Source of the DNA: Planctomycetota bacterium
GTDB taxonomy: Bacteria > Planctomycetota > J058
Length of the DNA stretch: 41,254 nt
Assembly: GCA_023954375.1 (NCBI GenBank)
Contig: JAMLIC010000070.1
Span: 1 to 41,254, forward strand
Direction of reading: 5' to 3'
Positions 30,413 through 37,263 of the stretch are shown here, in pieces. A program made the position numbers and the translations under genes. The notes beneath the pieces are model-generated. The model had not been told where the DNA came from. It searched no databases and was given only the letters and a program-made list of their open reading frames with translations. Positions within the stretch are counted from its first letter, which is position 1; each line of letters starts with the position of its first letter.

Positions 30413-31779
30413 CCCGCCCCCCCGAGCACCTCCGGCGGCAGCTCGATCCCGGCCCGGTGGAAGCGCTCCCCGTGCCGCGTCGCCCCGGCGCGGCGGAAGG
30501 CGCCGGTCGCCCGCCCGTCGCGGTAGCCGGTGTGGTCGAACACGAACACGTCGTTGAAGCGCACCTCGCCCCCGGCGTCGCGCCAGGGCTCGGTCACGCG
30601 CACGACCTTGCGCTGCCCGTCGGCGAAGCGCGCCAGGAGGACGAGCACGTCGAGCGAGTCGACGACCGTGCGCCGGAGCGAGGCCTCCGACAGCCCCACG
30701 TTGCCGAAGAGGGCGATCGTCACCGCGCGCTCGATCAGGTCGCCCGGGGACGTGGCGTGGATCGTCGTCATCGAGCCGTCGTGGCCGCAGCGCATGGCCT
30801 GCAGCACGTCGAGCATCTCCGCCCCGCGCGCCTCGCCGACGACGATCCGGTCGGCGCGCATGCGCAGCGCCTCGCGCACGAGGTCGCGGATCGAGACCTC
30901 GCCGCGCTTCTCCACGTTGTCGGTGCGCGCCTGCAGGCGCACGACGTGGGCGTGGCTGCGCGACAGGTCGAGCTCCGCCAGCTCCTCGATCGTGACGATC
31001 CGCTCGTGGCTGGGCACCTGCGAGGCGAGCACGTTGAGCGTCGTCGTCTTGCCCGAGGCCGACGGCCCGCCGATGGCGATGTTCAGGCGCGCCTTCACGC
31101 AGGCGCCCAGGTAGAAGGCCATCTCCGGGATCATGCTCCCGCAGGAGATCAGGTCCTCGATCTGCTGGAAGACCGCGCCGTACTTGCGGATCGTGAGCAC
31201 GGGGCCGTCGAGGGCGATGGGCGGGAGGATCGCGTGCACGCGCGACCCGTCGGGCATGCGCCCGTCGAGGGTCGGGGACTGGAAGTCGACCCGCCGGTCC
31301 ATGCGCTCGGCGATCTTGCGGATCAGGTGCGTGAGGTGGTTCGAGTCGCGGAAGCGCACGTCCGTGAGCTCGATGCGGCCGTCGCGCTCGACGCGCACCT
31401 GCTCGGGGCCGTTGACCATGATCTCGGAGACGCGGGGGTCGTCGAGGAACGGCTGGAGCGGCCCCGTGCCGAGGACGTCGAGGACGATGACCCGCGCGAC
31501 GTGCTCGACGTCGGCCGGCGACGGCCGCGGCTCGAAGCGGCGCGCCGTCTCGAGGACGATCACGCGCGCGTCGTCCTCGAGGCGCCGGCGCGCGTCGGGG
31601 CCGGCCGGGAGCCCGCGCGGGGAGAGCCAGGCGATGAACCGCGGGAAGGCCGCCTCCTCCAGGTGGGCGCGGACCGAGCTGTAGGCGGCGCGGCGCACGG
31701 GGGTGGAGCGCTCGAGCAGCTTGATGCGCCGCTCGACCTCCTCGATGTCCACGAGGTCGGCGTCGTCGCTCGCGCTCAC
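30409..31779 (-). CDS. CpaF/TadA-family secretion ATPase
   Basis: A 456-residue cytoplasmic hexameric ATPase of the type II/IV secretion superfamily. It contains the CpaF N-terminal segment (LDVLGTGPLQPFLDDPRVSE, IMVNGPEQVRVERDGRIELT), Walker A GGPSASGKTTT (237-247), the Asp box IVTIEELAEL, Walker B RIVVGEARGAEM (311-322) and the His box GSMTTIHAT. Members drive tight-adherence/Flp pilus assembly or related secretion. No pilin, prepilin peptidase, TadB/C or secretin gene accompanies it. Instead it sits between a STAS gene (4-nt overlap at 31776-31779) and an RsbW-like kinase gene (4-nt overlap at 30409-30412), which implies coordinated translation with a regulatory switch. The role of an ATPase in this setting is unknown. 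Confidence 0.9.
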   Translation of the reverse strand: MSASDDADLVDIEEVERRIKLLERSTPVRRAAYSSVRAHLEEAAFPRFIAWLSPRGLPAGPDARRRLEDDARVIVLETARRFEPRPSPADVEHVARVIVLDVLGTGPLQPFLDDPRVSEIMVNGPEQVRVERDGRIELTDVRFRDSNHLTHLIRKIAERMDRRVDFQSPTLDGRMPDGSRVHAILPPIALDGPVLTIRKYGAVFQQIEDLISCGSMIPEMAFYLGACVKARLNIAIGGPSASGKTTTLNVLASQVPSHERIVTIEELAELDLSRSHAHVVRLQARTDNVEKRGEVSIRDLVREALRMRADRIVVGEARGAEMLDVLQAMRCGHDGSMTTIHATSPGDLIERAVTIALFGNVGLSEASLRRTVVDSLDVLVLLARFADGQRKVVRVTEPWRDAGGEVRFNDVFVFDHTGYRDGRATGAFRRAGATRHGERFHRAGIELPPEVLGGAG

Positions 31780-32153
31780 GACGCCAGCCCGCCCAGGGCG
31801 TCCTCGCGGCTGGCGGCGACGCCCATGACCTTGTTCAGCTTGGTGATGTCGAACACGCGCTGGATGCTCGGGCTGAGGCCGAAGAAGACGATCTTGCCGC
31901 CCTGCGGGCGCAGCCGGCGCAGGAGCTGCACGAACTCGTTGAGGCCGGCCGAGTCGATCTGCTCGAGGTGCGTGGCGTCGATCAGGAGCTCGCGCGCGCC
32001 GCCCTCGACCGCGCGCGTGAGCTCGTCGCGGAGCTGCGGGCAGACGTCGGCGTAGACGCGGCCCTTGAGGGCGAGCTCGGCCCGCGCGGCCCCGTCGGGG
32101 GCGCTCGCGAGCGGCCGGCGCTCGAAGGTGGCCAGGGGTTCGCTGGAAGGCAT
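31776..32153 (-). CDS. STAS-domain anti-sigma factor antagonist
   Basis: A 125-residue STAS protein starting at ATG 32153. The phosphorylation-site context is EQIDSAGLNEFVQLLRRL (candidate Ser68), followed by GGKIVFFGLSPSIQRVFDIT, close to the SpoIIAA/RsbV pattern. In a partner switch the unphosphorylated form binds the RsbW-like kinase and frees its target. The kinase phosphorylates the Ser and the PP2C enzyme removes it. It lies 5 nt after the phosphatase gene and overlaps the CpaF-type gene by 4 nt. Confidence 0.9.
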   Translation of the reverse strand: MPSSEPLATFERRPLASAPDGAARAELALKGRVYADVCPQLRDELTRAVEGGARELLIDATHLEQIDSAGLNEFVQLLRRLRPQGGKIVFFGLSPSIQRVFDITKLNKVMGVAASREDALGGLAS

Positions 32154-32158
32154 CCGGG

Positions 32159-33199
32159 TCAGCTCCCTCCGGTCAGCTCGATGGCGAGCACGGTGACGTC
32201 GTCCTCCGGGCGACCCTCGTCGTCGAGGGTGATCGCCGCGCCGAGCGCGCCGCCGAGCTGGTCCATGAGCTCGAGGTCGCGGTGGCGCGCGAGCTGGTCG
32301 ACGAAGCCGGCCAGGTAGCCGGGCTCGGCGCCGTCGCTGTAGAGGAACACGCGGTCGCCGGGCTCGAGCGCGACCTCGTGGGTCTCGTAGCGCTCGGGGT
32401 CGACGCCCAGGAGCAGGCCCGAGCCGCCGAGCGCGGCCGGCTCGCCGCCGGCCGGGAGCCGCACGGGCAGCGGGTGGCCGGCGTTGGCGATCCGCAGGGT
32501 GCGGCGCGGCAGGTCGAGCAGGGCGTAGCAGAAGGCCGCCGTCGGGGCCTCGTCGAGGTCGGCGTCGCGGAGCACGCAGTCGAGCTCGGCCACGACCTCG
32601 CCCGGGTCGCGCAGGGCGCCCGCCGCGTCGACCGGCCGGAAGGCGGAGCGGAGGAGCACCGTGAGCAGGGCCGCGCGCACGCCGTGGCCCACGGCGTCGA
32701 GGGTGTAGAGGGCCAGGTGGTCCGCGTCGAGCCAGCGCGCCTCGTAGCTGTCGCCCGAGACGAACTCGCGCGGCAGGTAGGCCGACGCGAAGCGCACCCC
32801 GGGCCGCTCGAGCTCGTTGAGGCGGGGGAGGAAGCTCCGCTGCAGGCGCGCCGCCAGGCGCAGGTCGCGCTCGAGCGCGTCGGTCTGGCGGTCGAGCGCG
32901 TCGCGCGCCTCCTCGAGGCGCAGGCGCGAGCGGAAGCGGGCCACGGCCGTCTGCAGGCGGACGCGCGCCTCGGCCGGGGCGCGCGGGTCGAGCACCTCGA
33001 GGGCGCCGGCTTCGAGCGCCGCCGCGCGGACTTCGGGCGTGCCGCCCATGACGGCGATCACGCCCAGGCGCTCCTCGATCGTGTAGGCCTCGAGGACCTC
33101 CGGCGCCGGGTCGATCAGGACCACGACCTCGGGGAACGCGTCGACCTCCTCGAGGTCGGCGCGGAGCTCCGGCGGGATCTCCAGGGCGGGGCCGGTCAC
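32159..33199 (-). CDS. SpoIIE/RsbU-type PP2C phosphatase with degenerate receiver-like N-terminus
   Basis: A 346-residue protein starting at GTG 33199. Residues about 20-90 look like a receiver-fold remnant (VVVLIDPAPEVLEAYTIEE, LGVIAVMGGTPEVRAAALEAG) but lack the usual acidic cluster and phospho-acceptor pattern. A coiled-coil linker (91-120, then the LAARLQRSFLP motif typical before SpoIIE domains) leads to the PP2C domain. Its metal-binding elements are FVSGDSYEA (Asp150), TLDAVGHGVRAAL (Asp168) and PEDDVTVLAIEL near the end. It dephosphorylates the STAS antagonist in family systems. It is the first gene of the operon, with a TAGGCT -10-like element 8 nt before the start. Confidence 0.9.
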   Translation of the reverse strand: MTGPALEIPPELRADLEEVDAFPEVVVLIDPAPEVLEAYTIEERLGVIAVMGGTPEVRAAALEAGALEVLDPRAPAEARVRLQTAVARFRSRLRLEEARDALDRQTDALERDLRLAARLQRSFLPRLNELERPGVRFASAYLPREFVSGDSYEARWLDADHLALYTLDAVGHGVRAALLTVLLRSAFRPVDAAGALRDPGEVVAELDCVLRDADLDEAPTAAFCYALLDLPRRTLRIANAGHPLPVRLPAGGEPAALGGSGLLLGVDPERYETHEVALEPGDRVFLYSDGAEPGYLAGFVDQLARHRDLELMDQLGGALGAAITLDDEGRPEDDVTVLAIELTGGS

Positions 33200-33207
33200 G
33201 GGGGTAG

Positions 33208-33213
33208 AGCCTA
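33208..33213 (-). promoter_or_regulatory. Putative -10 element TAGGCT close to the phosphatase start
   Basis: On the minus strand AGTAGGCTC contains TAGGCT (complement of 33208-33213), 8 nt before GTG 33199. It matches the TAGGCT seen at 23457-23462 and would give a near-leaderless mRNA for the whole partner-switching operon. No -35 is evident. Confidence 0.4.
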
Positions 33214-33286
33214 CTGGCTCGGCGCCGCGCGCGCGACGGTGGTGCGCGGGACCAAGACGGGGGACGAGCCCACGCGCAGACCTCCG

Positions 33287-33634
33287 TCAGTCCAGGTCGA
33301 GGGCGGCCCTGAGGCCGTCGTCGACCTGGGCCAGCAGATCGTCGGCCAGCCGGCCCAGCCGCCGTCGGAGCTTCGCCCGGTCGAGCGTGGTCACCTGATG
33401 ACAGAGCGCGACCGAGTCGGTCGCGAGGCCGCCTGCGCCGGCCGGAAGCGGGACCGCGGTGGGCCCGCGACGGGCCTGGGCGGCAGAGGTCGACACCGGC
33501 ACGACGATCACCGACCGCCAGCCCGGGGTGGCGTTGAAGCCGTCGTTCGAGACCACGACGACCGGGCGGCGTCCCTGCTGCTCGGACCCGGAGCGTGGGG
33601 TGAGCTCGGCCCAGTGGACCTCGCCCCGCCTCAC
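33287..33634 (-). CDS. MazF/PemK-family toxin (mRNA endoribonuclease)
   Basis: A 115-residue protein with MazF hallmarks: RRGEVHWAELTPRSGSEQQG, then GRRPVVVVSNDGFN (conserved Arg in the loop), SVIVVPVSTS (conserved Thr/Ser) and LATDSVALCHQVTTLDRAKL. MazF toxins cut mRNA at short sequence motifs and are held inactive by their antitoxin. The start overlaps the stop of the upstream antitoxin gene by 4 nt (33631-33634), the usual antitoxin-first arrangement. Length matches the family. The region between this pair and the phosphatase gene (33200-33286) holds only the phosphatase promoter. Confidence 0.9.
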   Translation of the reverse strand: MRRGEVHWAELTPRSGSEQQGRRPVVVVSNDGFNATPGWRSVIVVPVSTSAAQARRGPTAVPLPAGAGGLATDSVALCHQVTTLDRAKLRRRLGRLADDLLAQVDDGLRAALDLD

Positions 33635-33909
33635 CGCGGGCGCTTCTTCCGCCCCCGCACGTCGCGGAGGTGCTCGACGGCGGCGCGCTCGAGGTCCGGA
33701 TCGAGGTCCGCTCCGGTGCCCGCCATCGCCGCGGCGTACTCCGCGACCGCAGCTCGCCGCAGGGCGCGGCGGTGGCTATCGATCCAGCGCCTGATGGCCT
33801 CGCGAGCGATCTCCGTCGCCGGCCTCCCCTCGTGCTCGGCTGCGCTGTGCAGCTGTGCGTGCAGCTCCTCGGGCAGCGGGACGTGCAGGTTCTTCGTGGC
33901 TCTGGGCAT
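33631..33909 (-). CDS. Ribbon-helix-helix antitoxin of the MazEF-type pair
   Basis: A 92-residue protein from ATG 33909. The N-terminus PRATKNLHVPLPEELHAQLH, then GRPATEIAREAIRRWIDSH, is a ribbon-helix-helix DNA-binding domain. The C-terminal ~45 residues, charged and likely disordered alone, would wrap the toxin. An upstream TTG at 33939 is possible, but ATG 33909 gives a conventional RHH start. An 8-bp inverted repeat spans this start codon and may be the operator for autorepression. The gene overlaps the toxin gene by 4 nt. Confidence 0.85.
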   Translation of the reverse strand: MPRATKNLHVPLPEELHAQLHSAAEHEGRPATEIAREAIRRWIDSHRRALRRAAVAEYAAAMAGTGADLDPDLERAAVEHLRDVRGRKKRPR

Positions 33910-33926
33910 GGCAGCTTCGCTGCCAT
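33908..33926. promoter_or_regulatory. Palindrome over the antitoxin start, candidate operator
   Basis: A perfect inverted repeat of 8-bp arms, ATGGCAGC and GCTGCCAT, around TTC. It covers the antitoxin start codon, and TGATCA follows just upstream of the gene (33927-33932). RHH antitoxins usually bind such palindromes, so autorepression by the toxin-antitoxin complex is likely but inferred. Confidence 0.5.
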
Positions 33927-34072
33927 GATCACATGACAAGTCCCAGGCGGCCAGCCTGGAGTCGTCGCCTCACGGCATGAGCCGCCTGTCAGGGCGACAT
34001 CGACCCGGGAGCGACCCCCGCGTGACCTGCGCCGATCGCCGCCCCCGCGAGGAACGGGTTAAGCTCCTCGCG

Positions 34073-34378
34073 ATGTCCCGCCTCGCCCTCCTCGCCGCCC
34101 TCGCCCTCGCCGGCTGCGCCAGCATGGTGCACGTCGAGCTGATGGTCCGCAGCGGCCGCGACGAGGAGGCCACGCTCCAGCTCGAGCGCCACGACGCCGC
34201 CGGCGGGCGCGAGACCTTGCCGCTCGGGCGCCTCCTCCCGCACGGCCGGACGACGTCGCGGTTCGTGGCCGAGCGGGGCGGGCGGCTGGTCCTCTACGCC
34301 GACGGCGCCCTGGCGGGCGAGCGGGAGGTCCCGGACGACGCGCCCGACCCGCTCCGGGTCGAGATGCGGGTGGACTGA
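34073..34378 (+). CDS. Small lipoprotein of unknown function
   Basis: A 101-residue predicted lipoprotein from ATG 34073, with signal MSRLALLAALALAGC (Cys15 after the lipobox LAG) and a short beta-rich mature part (MVHVELMVRSGRDEEATLQL, ERGGRLVLYADGALAGERE). No family is recognised. A TTAAGC hexamer (34059-34064) ends 8 nt upstream and may be a -10 element for a near-leaderless mRNA. It precedes the ubiquitin-like operon by 58 bp on the same strand, but a promoter-like element lies between them, so co-transcription is not certain. Confidence 0.7.
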   Translation: MSRLALLAALALAGCASMVHVELMVRSGRDEEATLQLERHDAAGGRETLPLGRLLPHGRTTSRFVAERGGRLVLYADGALAGEREVPDDAPDPLRVEMRVD

Positions 34379-34419
34379 GCCGGCCGAGGGCGCCGCTCGC
34401 CTGGCGCCTCGCCGCCTGG

Positions 34420-34425
34420 TAACCT
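34420..34425 (+). promoter_or_regulatory. Putative -10 element TAACCT for the ubiquitin-like operon
   Basis: CCTGGTAACCT contains TAACCT at 34420-34425, 11 nt before ATG 34437. It has the same CTGGTA lead-in as the element before the channel gene at 18911. The leader would be only a few nucleotides long. No ribosome site is seen upstream of the start. Confidence 0.4.
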
Positions 34426-34436
34426 GCCGGGCAGCC

Positions 34437-35711
34437 ATGGCCGCCTTCGAGATCCAGGTCAAGTCGAAGCGTGGGAGCGAGCCCGCGCCCTCCCGTGGCG
34501 ACGAGCAGGCGGCCGACGGCAAGATCCAGATCCGCCGCGAGGACCTCGTCGAGGACCGCTACCACCGCCTGCGGCTGATCTCCTGGTGGGACCAGGACCG
34601 CCTCAAGGACGCCGTGGTCGTCGTCGCCGGCGCCGGGGCGCTCGGCAACGAGGCCATCAAGAACATGGCGCTCCTCGGCGTCGGGCGCATGTTCGTGTGT
34701 GACACCGACTCGATCGAGACGTCGAACCTGACGCGCTCGGTGCTCTTCCGCCTGGACGACGTGGGCCGCCACAAGGCCGAGGTGGCCTGCGAGCGGGCGG
34801 TCGACATGAACCCCGACGTGCGGGCGGTGCCGATCAAGGGCGACCTGCGCTACGTCCTGGGGCTCGGACTGATCCGCCGGGCCGACGTGCTGCTGGGCTG
34901 CCTCGACAACATCGCCGCACGGGTCTACCTGTCGCGCCACGCCTACCGCCTGGCCAAGCCCTCGGTCGACGCCGGGCTCGACACGCTCAACGGCGACGTC
35001 TACACGTTCACGCCGCCCGAGAGCGCCTGCTACGAGTGCCGCCTCAAGGAGGCCGACCGCAAGGAGTTCAAGCGCCGGCAGTCGTGCCTGAAGCTCTCCC
35101 GCAAGGAGACCGCCGGCGGCAAGGTGCCCACCGCGCCCACGATCGCCGCGATCGCCTCGGGCCTCCAGACCCAGATCGCCGTGCGCCTGATCCACGGCAT
35201 GCCCGTGCCGGCCGGGCGCCGCCTGGGTCTCTACGGCATGAGCGACGTCTTCTTCGACTACCACCTCGACGTGAGCCCGGAGTGCCCGGCCCACGAGTGG
35301 ATCGAGTGCCTACGCGGGCGCGAGGTGGTCGAGACGTCGCTCACGGCGGCCGGCTCGACCCTCGACGACCTGCTCGGCGTGATCCGCGAGCACGTGGGGG
35401 CGAAGGGCTACCTGAGCCTGCAGGACGACCGCGAGGTGATCGTCGGGCTGGCCTGCGCCGCCTGCGGCGTGCGCCGCGAGGCCCTGGCGCTGGCCGGCGC
35501 CCTGAGCGAGGACGACGCGCGCTGCGCCGGCTGCCACGAGCCCATGGCGCCCGACGTGCGCGCGGCCTTCGACGGGTCGGAGGGCCTGGGCGAGCGGCGC
35601 CTCGCCGAGCTCGGTCTGCCGCCCCTGCACATCGTGCGCGGCTGCGACGACGAGAGCGGCCGCGAGGTCCTGATCGAGCTGACGGGCGACGTGGCGACGT
35701 ACTTCGGCTGA
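34437..35711 (+). CDS. E1-like ubiquitin-activating enzyme (ThiF/MoeB fold) with extra C-terminal zinc ribbon
   Basis: A 424-residue adenylating enzyme that would activate the C-terminus of the ubiquitin-like protein encoded next. The ATP site is complete: VVVAGAGALGNEAIKN (Gly65-Gly70), Asp91 in CDTDSIETSNLTR with Arg100, Lys113 in VGRHKAEVA and Asp157 in GCLDNIAAR. CYEC (198/201) with CPAH (283/286) likely form the family zinc site. Cys217 in RQSCLK aligns in position with the thioester Cys of ThiF/Uba4. Residues about 296-424 add a separate module with a four-cysteine ribbon (340, 343, 363, 366) followed by the ELGLPPLHIV and ELTGD segments. Such tails occur in E1s of bacterial Ubl-E2-JAB operons. 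The start ATG lies 11 nt after TAACCT. The next gene begins 12 nt after the stop. Confidence 0.92.
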   Translation: MAAFEIQVKSKRGSEPAPSRGDEQAADGKIQIRREDLVEDRYHRLRLISWWDQDRLKDAVVVVAGAGALGNEAIKNMALLGVGRMFVCDTDSIETSNLTRSVLFRLDDVGRHKAEVACERAVDMNPDVRAVPIKGDLRYVLGLGLIRRADVLLGCLDNIAARVYLSRHAYRLAKPSVDAGLDTLNGDVYTFTPPESACYECRLKEADRKEFKRRQSCLKLSRKETAGGKVPTAPTIAAIASGLQTQIAVRLIHGMPVPAGRRLGLYGMSDVFFDYHLDVSPECPAHEWIECLRGREVVETSLTAAGSTLDDLLGVIREHVGAKGYLSLQDDREVIVGLACAACGVRREALALAGALSEDDARCAGCHEPMAPDVRAAFDGSEGLGERRLAELGLPPLHIVRGCDDESGREVLIELTGDVATYFG

Positions 35712-35723
35712 GGGGGTGGCGAT

Positions 35724-36011
35724 ATGTCCCAGATCTCGGTGACCCTCGTGCGCGCGGACACCAACCAGGAGTTCGACGTCGAGCTCCCGGACGACGCGCA
35801 GATCCAGGAGCTCCTGCCGGCGCTGGTCAAGGAGCTGGGCCTCCCGCTCACCGGCCCCGACGGCAACCAGGTCGCCTACGAGCTGTCGAACAAGCGCACC
35901 GGGCGCGAGTACAAGGAGGTCGACTCGCTCGGCAGCGTCGGCACGAAGTCCGGCGACGTGCTGCTCCTCACCTCCACGTTCGTGGCCGGCGCGCCCGGCC
36001 GCGACGCCTGA
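35724..36011 (+). CDS. Ubiquitin-like protein (YukD/EsaB-like beta-grasp)
   Basis: A 95-residue beta-grasp protein from ATG 35724, with the ribosome site GGGGGTGG at 35713-35720. The order of elements fits YukD-like ubiquitin relatives: strand SQISVTLVRADTNQEFDVEL, helix QIQELLPALVKELGL, then VAYELSNKRTGREY, and the closing GDVLLLTSTFV strand. It would be adenylated by the E1 and transferred to the E2. The C-terminus ends VAGAPGRDA. There is no terminal Gly-Gly, though single glycines at 89 and 92 could be exposed if the JAB protease trims the tail. Encoded between E1 and E2, it is very likely the modifier of the system. A purely structural, non-conjugated role is the alternative. Confidence 0.85.
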   Translation: MSQISVTLVRADTNQEFDVELPDDAQIQELLPALVKELGLPLTGPDGNQVAYELSNKRTGREYKEVDSLGSVGTKSGDVLLLTSTFVAGAPGRDA

Positions 36012-36034
36012 CCCCGCGCCACCCCAGGGGACCC

Positions 36035-36541
36035 ATGGGACCACGCAAGCGCGTCCGTCTGCAGAAGGACCACGAGGAGCTGCTGCGCCTGACGAGCGGG
36101 CGGCAGTCGCTGATCAACTTCGAGGCCCGGGGGCTCCCCCCCACCTACTACAAGTTCACGATCACGCTCAAGGGCCTGAAGCTCGAGGGCGAGCGCGCCC
36201 TCGCGCACGAGCTGCACCAGTTCGAGCTCAAGCTCGGCGCGCACTACCCGTCGGAGCCGCCCGACGTGACGTGGCTGACGCCGATCTTCCACCCGAACAT
36301 CCGCGGGCAGGCCGTCTGCCACAGCCAGCAGTGGTCGCCGGCCTGGTCGCTCGCCGACTTCGTGATCGAGCTGGGCGACATGATCCGCATGGACAAGTTC
36401 AACGTGAAGTCGCCGCTCGACCGCAAGGCCGCCGCCTGGGCCGAGCAGAACAAGCGCCACTTCCCGCTCGACACGCGGAGCCTGCGCGTCCCCGAGGTGC
36501 GCATCTCGATCAAGCCCAGGCCGAAGATCGGCGGGCCGTGA
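36035..36541 (+). CDS. E2-like ubiquitin-conjugating enzyme (UBC fold)
   Basis: A 168-residue E2 homologue from ATG 36035, preceded by AGGGGA. The core motifs appear in the eukaryotic order: YPSEPPDVTW, then IFHPNIRGQAVC with the HPN triad (86-88) and candidate catalytic Cys95, then WSPAWSLADFVIELGDMI (WSP at 100-102), and SPLDRKAAAWAEQNK, matching the NPLN-xx-AA-xxW helix. The N-terminal 35 residues (RLQKDHEELLRLTSGRQSLI) match the first E2 helix, which usually contacts the E1. The protein would accept the ubiquitin-like modifier as a thioester. The C-terminus ends IGGP. The last bases overlap the JAB start (GTGA), so E2 and JAB are translationally coupled. Confidence 0.93.
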   Translation: MGPRKRVRLQKDHEELLRLTSGRQSLINFEARGLPPTYYKFTITLKGLKLEGERALAHELHQFELKLGAHYPSEPPDVTWLTPIFHPNIRGQAVCHSQQWSPAWSLADFVIELGDMIRMDKFNVKSPLDRKAAAWAEQNKRHFPLDTRSLRVPEVRISIKPRPKIGGP

Positions 36542-37146
36542 ACCTGCGCATCCGGGTGAAGGGCGCCCGCGGCCCCGATCCCGTGGAGCGCCCGCCGCCC
36601 GGCGAGCGCGAGGGGACGCGCGTCCTCGAGCGCGGCCGGCGCCCGCCGCCCGGGCTGACCGTCTACGTCGAGCGGCGCCCCCTCGAGAGCATGCTCCGGC
36701 GCGCCGGCGTCGCCGGCGACTACGAGGTGGGCGGGTTCCTCCTCGGCGCCTCCTGCCGCCACGACGGGCGCCGCTTCGTCGAGATCACCGCGCAGGTCCC
36801 GGCGGTCAAGGCCGAGAGCGCGCGCGCGCACCTGACCTTCGGCGTCGAGGCGGTGCGCGAGTTCCACGAGACGCACGCCGAGCGCTACCCGGGCACGACC
36901 GTCCTCGGGTGGTGGCACACGCACCCGGGCTACGGGCTGTTCCTGTCCTCCGACGACATGTTCATCCACACGAGCTTCTACGCGGCGGAGCACCACGTCG
37001 CGATCGTGATCGACCCGCGCGCCGGCCCGCGCGAGGAGATCGGCGTGTTCGTGTGGGAGGAGCCCGGCGAGGTGTCGCCGCGCCCGCGCTCGCTCGTCGT
37101 CTACGAGGACGAGCGCCCCCGTCGGGCGCCCCGTCGGGAGCGCTGA
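36538..37146 (+). CDS. JAB/JAMM (MPN+) metalloprotease, putative deconjugase
   Basis: A 202-residue zinc isopeptidase starting at GTG 36538 inside the E2 stop. The catalytic set is intact: Glu63 in YEVGGFLLG, and GWWHTHPGYGLFLSSDD with His127, His129, Ser137 and Asp140 in the HxH-x7-S-x2-D spacing. In related systems such enzymes trim the modifier precursor or remove it from targets. The first ~40 residues form a basic, Pro-rich extension not needed for the fold. The end PRRAPRRER is also basic. The gene closes the four-gene conjugation operon. A 13-bp tandem repeat begins over its final codons. Confidence 0.92.
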   Translation: MNLRIRVKGARGPDPVERPPPGEREGTRVLERGRRPPPGLTVYVERRPLESMLRRAGVAGDYEVGGFLLGASCRHDGRRFVEITAQVPAVKAESARAHLTFGVEAVREFHETHAERYPGTTVLGWWHTHPGYGLFLSSDDMFIHTSFYAAEHHVAIVIDPRAGPREEIGVFVWEEPGEVSPRPRSLVVYEDERPRRAPRRER

Positions 37147-37201
37147 TCCGGAGCGCTGATCCGGAGCGCTGATCCGGAGCGCTGACCAGGACCGCTGACC
37201 G
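37137..37201 (+). repeat. 13-bp tandem repeat across the JAB stop codon
   Basis: GGAGCGCTGATCC is repeated three times perfectly (37137-37175), followed by two decaying copies (GGAGCGCTGACCA and GGACCGCTGACCG). The TGA in the first unit is the JAB stop. Each unit contains the palindrome AGCGCT. Expansion of this repeat would not change the protein because the first copy already stops translation. Confidence 0.85.
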
Positions 37202-37263
37202 CGACGGCGCGGCGCTTGCGCCCCTCCCTCGCGGGCCACGGCGTCGAGGCGCCGCGCGGCCCG

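Noticed and set aside
34437..37146. Classification as a molybdopterin or thiamine sulfur-transfer cluster (MoeB/ThiF with MoaD/ThiS)
   Set aside because: A UBC-fold E2 with HPN and Cys is present, the modifier is YukD-like without Gly-Gly, and no cofactor biosynthesis gene is adjacent.
34437..37146. Classification as CBASS
   Set aside because: No nucleotidyltransferase or CBASS effector gene is adjacent, and E1 and E2 are separate proteins rather than a Cap2-type fusion.
37137..37201. Tandem repeat as a CRISPR array
   Set aside because: Units are 13 bp with no spacers, and no cas genes are nearby.
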